Shown: piece after piece, positions 22,285 through 35,605 of the stretch
How the letters are laid out: each line of letters starts with the position of its first letter
Position numbering within the stretch: the stretch's first letter is position 1
Source of the DNA: Hyalella azteca
Taxonomy: Eukaryota > Arthropoda > Malacostraca > Amphipoda > Hyalellidae
Direction: 5' to 3'
Assembly: GCF_000764305.2 (NCBI RefSeq)
Contig: NW_025947190.1
Location: forward strand, 528,997 to 592,996
DNA length: 64,000 nucleotides
Program-made: the position numbers and the translations under genes
The notes under the pieces: generated by a model
Told to the model about the DNA's origin: nothing
Database searches by the model: none
Seen by the model: only the letters and a program-made list of their open reading frames with translations

Positions 22285-25200
22285 AACATAAGTAGTTAAA
22301 TAATTTTAACATAAGTTTCTTGCTGATAGCTCAACTTTAATGATGATTTCATTCTGACGCTCTTAATAAATATTAGTATAACACTAACAAAATAAGTTAT
22401 TAAAAAAGTACAGCATAGCTATACTAAAAGTTTTACAACTTTACCGGTAATTCTTGATGATATCTTAACTACCTGTTAAAGATATCAGCACTTATCACAA
22501 GTTATGCTATTTGTAGGGAACATTTTATGAATTTCCTAATAAGAAACAAAATTACTGACGTCCTCCAAAGTTTTACAATGAGGTGAGCTATCGATGTTTT
22601 CAGAAAAAATTATTCGTTGAAGCGTCCAGCGATTGCTCTCATATTTTTATAAACACTAGGACTTAGAATTCAACATGTTTCACGGCTCATAATGGCAAGT
22701 AATATGTAATATGGAGGCTGAATGGTGTGAGCAGCCACATTAAGCTATATATGACCTACATGGGAGTGTATCCGCATGTAAATAAATCATGAGCTTGCGA
22801 AAGGCACACCTTAACTGCTTGGTTTAACGACTGAGGTCGTGCAATGCACCAATTCAGGATATCAATAGCGAAGGATTGTGCATTAGATGACCATAATGAG
22901 GCTGAAGTTGAGCGAGACTAGGATTAGAATACGGTTCTGTAGCTCGCAATGGGCAGTTGGTCGTAGTTTATAAACAACTCGTGCAATAATCTGCAGGATT
23001 AAAATCAATCGTAACCAAGTACGGGTGATGAATGGCTGGGGGGTAAAAGTGATGAATGGCAGGGGGGAATAATGACAGGATGAGTGGTGCTATACCGGAT
23101 TAGATCCTGCGCGCTGTGTTTCAGGTTCCTACGTGAAGAATTGCTGATGTTTTCTAGTCTATCAATTCTTTCAATTTTTTTTTCTTTGAGGCATTTGGTA
23201 AGTTCCACTAACTAAAGCCTTTAATTTTGAGTTTGTACAATTACAAACAGTGAAGAAAAAGTTTTTCTTCTATTGAATTTTGCCATCGAAAGTATCTTCT
23301 AATTGTGAGTAGAATTAATAAATGTAAATTACGCTCACTCTCCGGAAAGTGTTTACAGAATTTCCACCACTAAAAATAATAACTACTAATTATTACGTTA
23401 ATTTTTGAGACGATTTTGATGATAAAAAAGGCTTAAGAAAAGCAGAACGAAACAGGACGACAGTATTTATTTCTACGATTCCCGTGATTGTTATAATGTA
23501 AAACAACATACCTTGGTTAGATAAATAATCTTTAATCGTCGATCGCACTAAATCATCGGTCGAAGTTGACCGCCAAGAGGCAAGAGGCTGCGAGTCTGCA
23601 GAAAAAATTACGTCTTGCGTGAGCAGAAAGGAGCATCCTGAGGTAGACCGTGTGTTTAATAGCGGGTTATCAGCACGACAATATGTGATGCTTATCTCCC
23701 ATCATGATGAGATAATCAACGGGTTAGTCTTCCTCCACTCAACGACCCTTGGCTTGCCTCCAGTTCTTGATGGATTATGGACGCCATGCTTACCGCATGA
23801 ACATTTCTTGGGGTACTAGGAACTTTTATTGCAGCAGGAGAAATCTAGGGTATTTTTATTGCACTCTTAGAGTAAATTCATCGCGATTGTGCTGGCCATA
23901 AAATTGATGTTTTGGAATGCAAGTTCATTTGTGCTCTGTTTTATTTCAGATACAGTATGTGGGCAGGTTGCGGCCAATACAAAAACTGAATATCTGATAA
24001 AGATACCAATTGAAAATTTTGTTGCTCAGCAGACAAATCGAAATACAAGTTTACGATTTTTTTTAATTTTGCGCAAGTTTCTAAATTATTGAGTGTGTGG
24101 GAAAGTTTATTAGAGATTATTGATTGTAATCATCAATGTTAAATTTTGAGAATATTGCCTAACGTCAGAGACACACAAGTCGCCATAACACTTTAGTCAC
24201 CGGCATCCAAGGTAAGAAAACAGTTTTTGAAGCAATATTTTGAACCTTTTATTGTTATTTGGTGTGGATGTCTGGTGGTTATCTTAATAGGTAACCGTCT
24301 TCTTTGAAATTGTAATGATTTTAGTATGCTTTCACGGCGGTTTTCAATTTCAATCGGGGTTCCTTAAAACGAAATAAAGAAAATATATTGAGATTATTCA
24401 GTAAACGTATTGATAGTGAGTGAATTTGGTTGTGTAAAGGTCTTCCAATTTTATTACCCAGCACCTCATTTTAAGGTTCCGGCGCTGGAGTTGCAATTAC
24501 GTCAGCTTAAAGCGAATAACTTTGCACCTTGGGCATTTGTGACTGTTTTGAAATATTTCGGCGCTGATTTGGCGCTGTTTCGGCGCAGTTTTGGCTGTGC
24601 CCTGGGGCGCGGGCTGCAAGCAGCCATTAGCTGGGTAGCCATGATTTGCTTTACCAATGACCACTGACTGAGAACGGCGCTGTTAAATGCTTCGTCCAAA
24701 TTATAAATAAAAAAACTTCTTTTGCAATGTGCTTACTTGCTAATAATATACTTTATTCAGGATATTAAATAAGTAGCTGGGGAATACAATACAAAGAATA
24801 TGTTAGATTTTAAAGCGAGTTTGACGGTTTACTACGTTACTACATGCAAATCTTTAACTGTAACACAAGGAGCATAATAAAAAAATTTGTAACTCAACGT
24901 CCAGCTGAAGCTAAATGCTCTGCTGCCCTTAACAAGTACGAGCCAAATTATAACAATATGCAGATTTCGCGATATCAATTCTCCTGCATTCATTGCAGCA
25001 GTCAAATTCGAATCTTAAATGAGCTTTATGTTTTGTCCATGCATGTCAATTTATAACAGAAGTCTAATTTAAAACTATTAGAGAGTAAGTTCACTGCCAG
25101 GATGTGCGTATGTTCTTAATTCAATAAAGAACAAATCGAAGCTAGACGAGCTATAGATATGTATCAGTATCGCACCCTCAACGTACGAAACGTAGAATAC

Positions 25201-28200
25201 AATCTCATTAGCGTCTATTGACATGATCCCTGAGATAAAGTATTGACAAGACTCGTGCTGATTGTATTAAAACCTTCATCAAGTATCGGACGATCAGCGT
25301 CTAGCTCATCAGCTAAACTGGCCCTTTATTCATATACAGTATAATGAGCGAGAACAGCTTTCCTGAAGACATAATAATATAGAGCAAATAATAATATTCG
25401 CAGCCAAGTTGAATGAAAGGATTTGGACTCGACGGACACGTTATTTGGCAGCATATGCATAAAACAAGTAATATATGAACCTTAAATAAAGTTAGTACCA
25501 ACTCTGTTACGCATGAATCTGATTGAATCATTTAGTTATATACGCCAGAAAACATAGAATTCCGCTGTACTTGGAAAATACTTGAAACCTGAAGATGACC
25601 AACATTGCTGCTACAGCCTCAGAAGTAAGTATTGTTCACGCTCGTGTTTACTTTAGACAATAACGAAAATAAATCATGTCAGGTTGAAGGGCTTCTGATG
25701 CCGTGGAGTTAACAACCCTGACAATTACACGAGACGAGCTGAAGCTGCACTCACAAGAATGAATGGGTCATGTTGTCCAAAAAGTGACACACTGTCTGCA
25801 TATTTAGCACTGATACGCCCTTTTGCTGGGCAAAACCATGTCAGGATGGCTTACAAAATGGTAAGAAGTGCATTGTTATTTTGGCAAAGTTTCTTCGTTT
25901 TTCTGAGTGTACGCTTTAGCTGACCGCGGGAAGCTCGTGGCTGCGGTGGCCGCTTTAGCGCTTCGGTCCTGAGAAGCAAACCACGTCCAGCGCCTCCCGA
26001 CGAGATGATGGATCAGGGCAGTCGAGAGTAGCCTTCTGGGGTAGCGTTGGGCATGAGAAAATATCACCTACCCAGGCCCAAAACCTTTAAATAAAAGTAT
26101 ATTCTTTCTAAATTTGGTTTAAGACTTGTGGTGGCTCAAGCACCTCCCAGCCGCCGGTCTCTGTCAAGGAGATGGTAATGAACATCTGAAATAAGGGGTG
26201 ATTTCTGTCTGGAAAGGTGTCCTGAAATACGGTACTACTACTCCTGATAACATATAACTTAATTACATTTTTTCATTATTAAATTCTATAGAGAATTGCA
26301 ACTCAATTCATAACTGATATTGCAGATATGTTATTAATTCATTAGGTAATAGTAATAACGATTGTCATCCATTCGCTGAGTGACACTACAAATGAATAAC
26401 TTCAACCTCAACATGACAGAAAATACGAGAACCAAGCTTGTGACTCCGAAATCTCGCAATATTTTAGTTATAAATAAACTGTTCCGAAGACTTGACGGTT
26501 GAAAAAAGTCGAAGTAACGAACGTTTAGTTCAGCTCCGTTTACTCCAGATAGTTAATCAAGAGGTAATTACAATGTCGCGATGGTTATCTTCACCGCGGA
26601 TTATTTCAAGAGGAGGAAGGGTATTTGATCGCACACAAAGGCGGACTAGTTCGTACCGCGCATGGACGTTCGAAGGCGGGCGCTCGGCGGATCAATTTAT
26701 GAGATTTGAACTCGGTCACGATCGATCAATTCAGCGCTGCCGATGATGCTGTTAATCGCCTGTTGTAATCGATATGGCTCGAGGTAATAGTTTGTAATTA
26801 AGGCCTGGATAGCTTGCCATAATCATGCCAAGAACAACTGCTAATCACAGGGGTAGTTGCGTGTTTGTTGAACGCACTTGTGCTCTTAAGGAGTCATTGA
26901 AGCCAAAGTTACGCTTCTTTGTGTGGCGTTAACATACAAAAAGGTAGCTTGGGCGCACGCGTTAATTACTGATTTATTGTCTTTCATGGCCGGAGGTAGC
27001 CGCAGTGATATGTAACTTAATCAGAACCCGAGACTCTTGCCGTTGCTCAAGATTTTACTTAGAAAAGTGTTATGATTTCGCAACTTTGAGCTCCCATCCA
27101 CAAGTGTTGTGCAACGCCAAGCCATCATCGTTGCCCAGCAGCAAAATGTTGTATGTTAGAAAAGTGCCTAAAATCTACACAAACTTTGATAAGTTTGTTC
27201 CAATTCGCCAATGTATTGATGAAAATTATAAATGATTTCTCAATTGTTGAATTAAAATTTCAAAATGACTCTAAATATTATCTTCTTCTCTTACTGAGTG
27301 GATATTTGAAAAATTCTTACAGAAAAATTGGTGGTCGTTATCACATTTTTTTATTCACTCGGTTAAAAAGTTATTAAGAGGTTCCGCGCGAGAGATGAAT
27401 GTTTTTGGCGTGAGTAATCATTATTGAAAAGTCAATAGATTTCTAATGATTATTATATCATTACTGAATATTGATAGATTGTGAGATCCATTGTAGCAGT
27501 AACACAGCGGGGGCTCTAATGAAGAAGTCGTGATGAAGATGCTTCAGCATTTTCCCCAGTTTTATTAATATATTTTTTAAAAGTTTATTTTGTTTCAAGG
27601 CCGTTGAGTGAAAGGAAACTGCCGCGAGCATGAGTGCACTGGGTCATGTTTAGGTTAGTCCCATGTTGCTGATGTTAAACACAACTGCACACTTCAGATC
27701 TGGTTACTCGTAGCGAACCGTTCTATACATTTTTTCCACAATTATGGAAGTTACGCATCGAATGATGAATTTTTTATCCCCTGTCAAAAAGTGGAACATG
27801 GGCTAACCGCCCCGCCTCGTGTTTCACTATAGACCATCATGGCTAAATGAGACGTCGAATATAGACTCCAATATGGAAATGCTAAACTGTAGAGACGTGT
27901 TGTGTGTGTGCCACCCACGCAGACTTGGACCGATCAAGCGAAGCAGTACGAGATCCGGGACCTTGGATGACTTGTTCGAGGCCGGGCCTTTGTCCGAATG
28001 TCAACACAGGTTATCACGTCTCACGTGAAATATCCTTCACTTTTATTATTTGTTCTAACGAGTCAATCTTCGCTTGGTAGTTCCATTAATTTAGTTCTGT
28101 AATAAGAATTTAGTTTCTAAGCAGTTCTTAGCCAAAAGTTATTTTAATGATTTATTTTATAGAAAGGATGGATTATTTCTGTTTTCTCATTGGCTTCGGA

Positions 28201-28510
28201 TTAAATTTATTTTGTTTTTACAAAACCGATTGACGGTTGCTAAAGTGCGGTCAAAATTGTTTCCAAATTTTTCTTTTTAAATTCAATTATTTTAATATTT
28301 TTCGCCATAATGTACGATATTCATGCGAGCAGGTGATCTCCTGCGTACGATATTTTATTAAAAAATCCGATGTACACGCTTCATAAGACCACCGGGAAAA
28401 TCGAGTATTTAATTTACATCGGTAATTGACTTGACCTTACTGTTGTCGAGAACTGATAAAAGCCCATGGATCATACATGAACAGATTTCTAACCGCCGTC
28501 TCCCATAGTA
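22285..28510. other. Intergenic desert
   Basis: About 6.2 kb with no gene I can support. A two-copy 23-bp duplication of GTGATGAATGGC(T/A)GGGGGG type lies at 23026-23072. Slightly GC-richer blocks occur at 24480-24640 and 25900-26070, with open frames of 60-85 codons on both strands but no recognisable domain. Confidence 0.5.
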
Positions 28511-28720
28511 AGATTTTCTATCGTTTACCGTTAACCCACATGCTAAGGAATCGCTTTATTTCAGCCATTGAACTCCCACGTAAGATTTTCCATCGTTTAC
28601 CGTTAATCCACATGCTAATGAATCGCTTTATTTCAGCCATTGAACTCCCACGTAAGATTTTCCATCGTTTACCGTTAACCCACATGCTAATGAATCGCTT
28701 TATTTCAGTTACCGTTAGAT
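28511..28720. repeat. 72-bp tandem repeat, 3 copies
   Basis: The unit runs from GATTTTCCATCGTTTACC through CACATGCTAATGAATCGC to CATTGAACTCCCACGTAA and repeats nearly three times with few changes. At 72 bp it preserves frames on both strands (28477-28788 plus and 28518-28817 minus are each open). Simultaneous opening on both strands argues for a repeat artefact rather than a protein. Confidence 0.88.
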
Positions 28721-29049
28721 GTGTAGCGGTTCGCCCTATCGCGCAGATTAGCGATGACCGCCACAACAGTTGTATTGAAGAAACCTGACACTTCCCATAC
28801 ACTCCACTCACCTGCACCTTCCTGACCTAAATTCTGCCTATAACATTGAATTAAAAAAAGAATTACCGTGAACTTCTGAAGTGGCCGTCAATGTAAAATA
28901 ATCTCACGTGAAATTCAGCCCTGAAGTGGCTGAACCCTTCTTCTCGGTAGAGTTTAATTTTCACTTGATTTACAATGAAGGTCAGACTAATGTTAGGATG
29001 AGAAACGCAATAATGCGCGTGTTTGAGTGGTTCACTGCGGCAGATCTTC
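28721..29049. other. Intergenic
   Basis: Spacer between two tandem arrays with nothing recognisable. Confidence 0.5.
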
Positions 29050-29190
29050 AAACGAATTCATAAGGTACCCATTTACAAAAATTAATACGGTACCCAATTA
29101 CATGAATTCATACGGTACATCTTTCCACGATTTCATACGGTTATCATTTACATGAATTCATAGTTCGGCCATTTGCACGTAATCACATGC
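29050..29190. repeat. 25-bp tandem repeat with EcoRI/KpnI-like words
   Basis: Units of GGTACCCATTTACATGAATT plus CATAC recur with GGTA/GGTT landmarks at 29064, 29089, 29114 and 29139, an exact 25-bp phase, then degrade. It is non-coding. Confidence 0.8.
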
Positions 29191-30593
29191 ACAGTGGTAA
29201 TTCTTCGTCATTTATAAGTAGTACATACTAATTAGGATACATACGACACGAGTTCGTTCTATTTTCTTAATTTTTTTCCATTTGTTCTATTCGTTCTATT
29301 TTTTTTATGGCCGATAAATGATGTCATTTTCCAAATTGAGAAGACTCGACCACCCGAATAAAAACTTGGGTTCATTACGTTATCTCGATCAATTTTTTTA
29401 CTGTTACCGTAGACTTTGCTCTGATTAGTTATTTGATGTGATTCTACTTACGTGTTCAACTCAAAGCCCAACTAAGCGTGTGCTATTCTCACCGCTCACA
29501 ATTCAATCGGGCTTTACTATAATTATATGCCACCTATTTGATATGCGTTTTTCTTTGATGTCTTTAAATCAATTATAAATTTTGATGCAGTTGTTAAGAA
29601 ATAGTATAAATTTATTCATATTTCTTAGCAAAAAATTTTCCATTTTCATTTAGACTTTACTGTTCCGCAAATTAGGTTTTGTATACTTTCAGGATTTTAT
29701 TCAGTCATGTTTTAGACTTTAGCTGGAGTGGGCTGTACTGCACGGCACAGTTGCACATAACCAGTATTTGAAGTATACATGTGATAACTTTGTCTTTTAA
29801 ATAAGTACCAACCTGCAAGACAGTGCTTGAGTTAAATGAGATAGTCCCCCAGCAAAGTAAACATATTTATTTGCTTTAATTGTACAGTTCAAATGAACAA
29901 CAGGAAGCCTAATATATTCACTTATAAACACTGTGAGATCCTGCAATCATGTGGAGAGAGTGGAAAATGTTGTTACAATAAGCTCTTGATTTTATACTTC
30001 ATCGATTGGGAAGTGGCCATAATAGAAAAATTTCAATTATACTGAAAAATACTTCAAATAACTAATTATTAAACGGTAAATAAATAATTAAATGATGATT
30101 CTTGAAAATTAATTTAATTACATAATATTGACAGGTAATTATTATATTAATTAATTATTTTATTGATATCTACACTACTAATTAATTACTTACACTAATA
30201 ATATTTACTAATAATGATTATCGCAATTATTATTAACGATAAGTATTAACCATCAATATTAATTAAAATTAATCAATCAGTACTTATTATTATCAAATAA
30301 TATAATTATAAATTATCAATATTAATTTAATTATTGTTGGTAATAATTATTATTTATTAATTAATACCTAATCATTAATAATTAAATAGCTAATAATTAG
30401 TAATAGTTAAAATAATCAAATAGTTTATTAATTAATATTAAATAATTAATTTTATTCAGATTAATTATTTTGTGGTTGTATATTTCTCCGTTGTCTCCAA
30501 GAATTGATAACTATAGACAATAGCTCGTACTCTCTTCACATTAACCAGGAAAATGAAAAGATCTGTGCATCAACCGTATAGTTGGTGCTACAT
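29191..30593. other. Intergenic, very AT-rich segment
   Basis: No gene. Positions 30050-30470 are almost pure A and T with endlessly permuted TTAATTA, AATTAAT and TTATTA words. This could serve as a DNA-unwinding or matrix-attachment type tract, but composition is the only evidence. Confidence 0.6.
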
Positions 30594-30826
30594 CAGCACT
30601 ATTGCGTCAGCACTATTGTGTACACTACGTCAGCACTATTGCGTACACTACGTCAGCACTATTGTGTACACTACGTCAGCACTATTGCGTACACTACGTC
30701 AGCACTATTGAATTACGTACACTACGTCAGCACTATTACGTACACTACGTCAGCACTATTGCGTACACTACGTCAGCACTATTACGTACACTACGTCAGC
30801 ACTATTGCATACACTACGTCAGCACG
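30594..30826. repeat. 23-bp tandem repeat carrying ACGTCA
   Basis: About ten copies of CGTACACTACGTCAGCACTA plus TTG lie head to tail, with one 4-bp insertion (AATT) near 30712. Each unit contains TACGTCA, whose complement TGACGTA is a bZIP (CREB/ATF-type) half-site core, so the array displays about ten evenly spaced potential sites two helical turns apart. Alternate units carry GCGTACACT and GTGTACACT variants. Open frames through the array have no flanking support. Confidence 0.92.
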
Positions 30827-31435
30827 GCAACAATACACAACATAACAGCTGGTAATAGAAGCCTGTAGGATACTAAGGATACTAAGGATGTAGGTAGCTG
30901 ACCACCGCGAGGCAGAGCTAGCATTACCTCCTGCGACGTCCTTACAATAATTACGAACATTTGATCCTGTAGGAGCGACTCGGTCCTGCCAACACCTGCT
31001 CTCTTGCTCTAATATGAAGAAAACTTGTGCGAGTTAGCGATCATTATTAATTAGTGAGAACTCGATCAACGTTGAGCATCGCGTTGAATTGTGGTAGTAT
31101 CAGTGGCCACATTAGTCATTAAACGTAAGTATTATAATGGTTAACTTTAATTTTTTAATATATTTAATGGATTAAAGAAAAAAAGCGTGTAGAGCGTCAT
31201 CCTGTTATACTGAAATGCCTCAGCAGGCCGACAGATCTTTTTTCTTTAATCCTTCCATGAGTCTAATTGAACTAAATTTTCAAATTTATCTAAATCGTAA
31301 AATTAATGAATTTAGTCTAAAGTAAAATTAAAAAGAGACGTCCATAAGCAAAAATTAGTAAGACTTTGTCCAAATAGCGATGCAATTTTAGACTTTTTGT
31401 GGATCACCCTGATTCATTTTGGCGTATACACGCTA

Positions 31436-31530
31436 CGTCCTCTCTCTGCTCGTACTAGGGAATGAAGCTGTGTCATTATTTGGCCCGTACATTTATTAAA
31501 TGTACGATAAATTTGGACAATATGACCCAT
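31436..31530. repeat. Dispersed repeat, copy A
   Basis: The segment CTCTCTGCTCGT...GGGAATGAAGCTGTGTCATTATTTGG resembles 38566-38650, where CTCTCTGCTCGT...GGGAAAGAAAGTATGTCACTATTTGG occurs in the same orientation. Copy A also contains a perfect hairpin, CGTACATTT (31486-31494) with AAATGTACG (31498-31506), that copy B lacks. The type of element is not identifiable. Confidence 0.6.
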
Positions 31531-32476
31531 ACATTTATCTGAGTGCTGCATGCAGGCTGCAGTACCCTTCCAGATAGGAAAAAAAAACAACCCTCTTCTG
31601 TTAGTTTTTCTTACTGAAATATGATTTAGTGAACACGTCGTCCCTGCTACGCTTGAACAGTTCATAGGCTGTGCATTTTTCACTTGAGTTTCTAACGGCG
31701 CCTACAGAAACCACAAGTCTGGGTCCTGCAGCCCTCCCTGGTGTCATTCTACACCGAGCTGGCGTGCAATTAAAGGGAAATTTAATAGCACTCGCCTCTA
31801 TTGCAACGTCAATCCAAATGCAGAAAAATCCTATTATGTTTGGTGGCTAGAAACATCGAGGGATGCGTTCACTGCAAGATGAAATCTGCTGTTCATGATT
31901 AAACTTCATTAAATAATTTGTAGTTATTTCCATCACTGTTGTTTATGCTATTCCTACCGAAATTAGGGAATTAATGTCCCAATCTGCCATGTTTATGTTC
32001 GAATTAACTAAAATATAACATTGAAGACTGAATGCATAGATTGGTTTAGGAAAATGAACTCGAATTCTGATTTCTATAACTAATGTTAAAGTCACGGCCA
32101 TGATAGACTTTGAAAGAAACGATTCCGTTTTTTTGTTTTATGCAAGGTAAATACGTTGCAAATTTTTCATAGGAAGGATTGCTAAATCTTAATATTTTGT
32201 TCGATTTTGCAGCTTACTAATTGCTAAGATCATGTAGCATTCGAGGTCCATGCCAGTTGAAGTTACAATAATATTACTGTAAACGGAAGAATTAGAAAAG
32301 GTATTCATAGGTTCAAATATTTGTGAGATGATTCCTTCACATTTGTATTAAAATTAGAAAAGCTTAAAAGACTGCAATATTTAGAAAAGTATAGTTTTGT
32401 GAACGCTGTTCCTTAGTTCGGCCAGTCGCGCTAGCGACCACAGGCGAAACCGCAAGCTGTGCTCATGTTACACGAT

Positions 32477-32556
32477 GTACAGAGTACAGTGTATCTGCTG
32501 CCGTACAGTGTACCTGATACAGCTGCCGTACAGAGTACAGTGTATCTGCTGCCGTA
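32477..32556. repeat. 51-bp duplication
   Basis: GTACAGAGTACAGTGTATCT plus GCTGCCGTA is present at 32477 and again at 32528, separated by a related CCGTACAGTGTACCTGATAC segment. A local tandem duplication with no coding content. Confidence 0.8.
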
Positions 32557-32739
32557 TTTCATTAATTAAAGTCCTAAAGATTGTTAGATGAAAAGTAATT
32601 AGTTTCAGTTATTAACTGCAAAAAGTAGCCATTTGTTTGCAATCTTTATCAACTTCGGACAAATTTCCTCGTCTTCATATTCTGAATCCAGCTATAATTT
32701 AATAAATGTTGGTAAGAGAGTCCACGCAGATTAGAAGTA

Positions 32740-32922
32740 CTGCACTTCATTAACGTGAATTACTTTTAATAACAAAAAACACCTCAGAGTTTTCCATCAG
32801 TTCAATTCAATCAAATTTCCTGCTATGATGCTGCACTTCATTAACGTGAATTAGTTTTAATAACAAAAACAAACACCTCAGAGTGTACCATCAGTTAATA
32901 TGAAATAAATTTCCTGCTATGA
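32740..32922. repeat. 91-bp tandem duplication
   Basis: CTGCACTTCATTAACGTGAA starts at 32740 and at 32831. Both copies continue through TTTTAATAACAAAAA, CACCTCAGAGT and CATCAGTT to TTTCCTGCTATG. Two copies only, with small indels. Confidence 0.88.
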
Positions 32923-35133
32923 ATGCCCAGCGTTTAAAAATTAAGTTGCAGCAAATTGGAGCGAAAATTTAAGCTTCCTTTCCTGCATCTCCTCGGTGTT
33001 TCATTCATGCAAATGCAGAGCGTCAGGCAGGGCCGATCTCGTCTCGCCCCGCGGCTACAGAGCCGGTGCTTTTAAACGTAAAGCATGCCAAGCTGAAATT
33101 GTCTTAGCTTAAGGAATCATGAAGGCATTCAATGTTCACTGCTCCATGATTTTGTAAGTTTTAAGACCGTTCTGTGGGCAACTTGTTTGCATAAAACTAT
33201 TAAACCGCATTTGCTTCTGTCCATGCTTGCGTAATATCAAAGACTGTTGAGCAGGCATTTAAAGTGCGATTATTGCTCTCTGTATAAGGAATGGCCAAGT
33301 TATGCTTCATTGCTGTTATTATTTCTTTAATATGAAAGGCATGGCAGAGAAGAGGGCCCGGGGCCCGTGCATAAAATAGATTCATGCATGTTAATGATGG
33401 CAATGATGTGTGTCAAACCACAGGCTCGACTACCGAGTTCCTACATGTCCTATGGCCACCGCCGACTTGCGCCGCTGCAGAAGCACATGCTTCTCAAATT
33501 CTATTTCTTAGCGTCGCTTGAGATTCGCCATAATTTGCCTTGCCCCAATGAGTTCTCAAGACCTCCGTGTGTAATTATGGATTATCTACAGCGCTTTAAT
33601 TTGCATCTGCCACTCGAAGCGGTCACTTTGCCGGAATACAGTAGCTCATTGCGTACAAAAACCTGGAATTTGGACGGCTACGCACGCAATTATATGACCG
33701 TTTCGGATGCCGGCACTCGAATGTAGTCTTGAAAAGAAATCTCGAATCTGCTAGGAATTTCCAAACGTTTCTCGGCGTCTTGTTGTCTCCGCGTCATCAA
33801 TTTTAAAATTAACGCTGGGTTATGAAGAGTGTCTGAAGCGTCGGAGCGACGCTGTCTGACTGTTATTTTAAATATGGAGCGTTGGATGCCAATCTTCTGT
33901 GTACAATCCACATGATTTTATTCCTAATGTAACACCTACGGCAGATAATTGCTATCCCCTTCTTAAGCTCGTCTCCCCCTGAAAAGACACTGCAATTTAG
34001 GATCGTAGTCCTTGTTAATTCAAGTATTTATAATAAATGAAAAGCGAGTCTAAATTTCAGGCTCGGCCTTTTTTCATGATCCTTGATTATCGGTTTGCCC
34101 GAAAATTCTCACAGTGATAGCGTCTTTAACGTTGATTGCATTCCAAAAATCAATAATAACATGTATATTTTAGAACAGAAATGATGACAGGGAAATAATT
34201 CCACGATTTGGTAAATATTTTATGGAATTTTAACAAATTTTCTAGAGCGTTTGTCTTGTCAAAAACCACAATCTCGTCATGCATGCTTAGACGTGTTGAA
34301 TTTGATTATTCTCATTTGCTACACCATCTCTAGCCGTAGGACGAACCGACGAGTCATGTCACCGAAATCAATTGAGTTTAACTTAGAAACATTCGCATTA
34401 AGTTAAACTGATCATGAGATTTATTCTATTCGTGGTCATGCTATTCATGGCCATGCATTTCATAGCCCTGACATTAATTTCCTTCGCTTTCATTCGTTTA
34501 TGATAAGGTCCTTTACGCCATTCATGACCATGTCCATCATAACAATGGCATTCATGATCACGATATTCATGGTCATGCCATTAATGCCCTTCATGATGAT
34601 GCCAAATCCGTCATCCACGCACAGCAAAGTCATTCACGCCATTCACGAATTAGATGACATTCTGGATTGTGTTCAATCTCAAAGTAAATTAGTCCTATTA
34701 TTTTTATTTTACTTCTGCGAGAAATTCGTGGCGTTTGAAGGAGGTACTGAAATATCATGTATGAAGAAGATATTTTTTATCCGTTAATGAAAAAAGCTAT
34801 GTAAATACTCTGTTGGAGAATATACAGTAAATACTCTTTATTTTTTAATATTTACCCATTAATTATGGTTTAAAAAACATTTGAAAATTATTTAATTTTT
34901 TATTATTTAATTTATATTCTATTGGGTAATTTACCACTATTAGTCAACAAAAATTAGGTCGCTCAAGATCAAGTTATTCTTATCCTCAACGAGTTTATCA
35001 TAAAAAACTCGATTATCGTTCTGCAATCAGCACAATTAGTTCCCATTAACAAGATAGTTCTATTATAAAAACTGGTATGAGAAATATTCACACAAATCAC
35101 AATAGTTAATCCCGTTCTTGGGAACGCTTCGAG

Positions 35134-35228
35134 CCAATCAGATCGCTATCATCGATTGCCTTTCAGGACAACGCCGGCGCCAATCCTATTGGAAGCGCCA
35201 ATAGTCTCCATAAGGAACAACTAATTGG
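35134..35228. promoter_or_regulatory. Cluster of five CCAAT boxes
   Basis: CCAAT at 35134-35138 (as CCAATCAG), 35180-35184 and 35198-35202, and ATTGG at 35188-35192 and 35224-35228, lie within 95 bp of GC-richer DNA. CCAAT is the NF-Y site and such clustering is typical of promoters. No ORF of credible size follows on either strand, so this may be an orphan or transposon-derived promoter, or the promoter of a gene with a short first exon or a non-coding RNA. Confidence 0.4.
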
Positions 35229-35424
35229 CTCTATTTCGTGCATATAGTAAGAAATAATTAGCTGTATTAGTAAGGCACACCCCAGTAAACCTTCTATCGA
35301 GGCGCAGTATCGTAAATTTTAATATGTGTCATGCCAACTTTTCAGGCCTGGGCTCATCTTCGGTCTGTTTCAGAAGCAGAAACCTGTTTCGGTTGTCATT
35401 TCCATGAAGGGTTTACAGTATTAT

Positions 35425-35605
35425 CGGCTAAAATAGCGAAAATATTGTCAGATAAAATAGTGAAAATATTGTCGGCTAAAATATTGAAAATTTGCAGGCT
35501 AACTTAGTGAAAATATTGTCGGATAAAATATTAAAAATTTTGCAGGTTAAAATAGTGAAAATATTGCCGGCTAAAATATTGAAAATATTTCCGGCTAAAA
35601 TATTG
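35425..35605. repeat. 24-bp tandem repeat
   Basis: About seven units of CGGCTAAAATAGTGAAAATA plus TTGT, with AGATAAAATA and GCAGGCTAA variants. The period is a multiple of three, which explains the open frame at 35492-35680 encoding ILKIL-type repeats. No support for expression. Confidence 0.88.

Larger units (their letters stand above)
30827..35133. other. Intergenic with small duplications and a possible regulatory block
   Basis: No gene recognised. It contains the dispersed repeat at 31436-31530 and the duplications at 32477-32556 and 32740-32922, listed separately. A GC-richer block at 33000-33730 has a POU octamer in each orientation (ATGCAAAT at 33008-33015, ATTTGCAT at 33599-33606) and a Runx-type ACCACA near 33417. 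A 119-codon frame there has no recognisable domain. A degenerate CATTCATGACCATG-type repeat lies at 34430-34640. Confidence 0.45.

Noticed and set aside
28477..28817. Open frames on both strands over the 72-bp repeat
   Set aside because: The repeat length keeps frames open in both directions; no start context, domain or flanking support.
30582..30868. Array at first glance like a CRISPR, and two overlapping plus-strand ORFs
   Set aside because: There are no spacers: the 23-bp units are directly abutting. The ORFs are repeat artefacts.
33367..33726. 119-codon plus-strand frame
   Set aside because: It is the longest frame in a GC-richer block but no motif is recognised, and the block looks more like a regulatory element than an exon.
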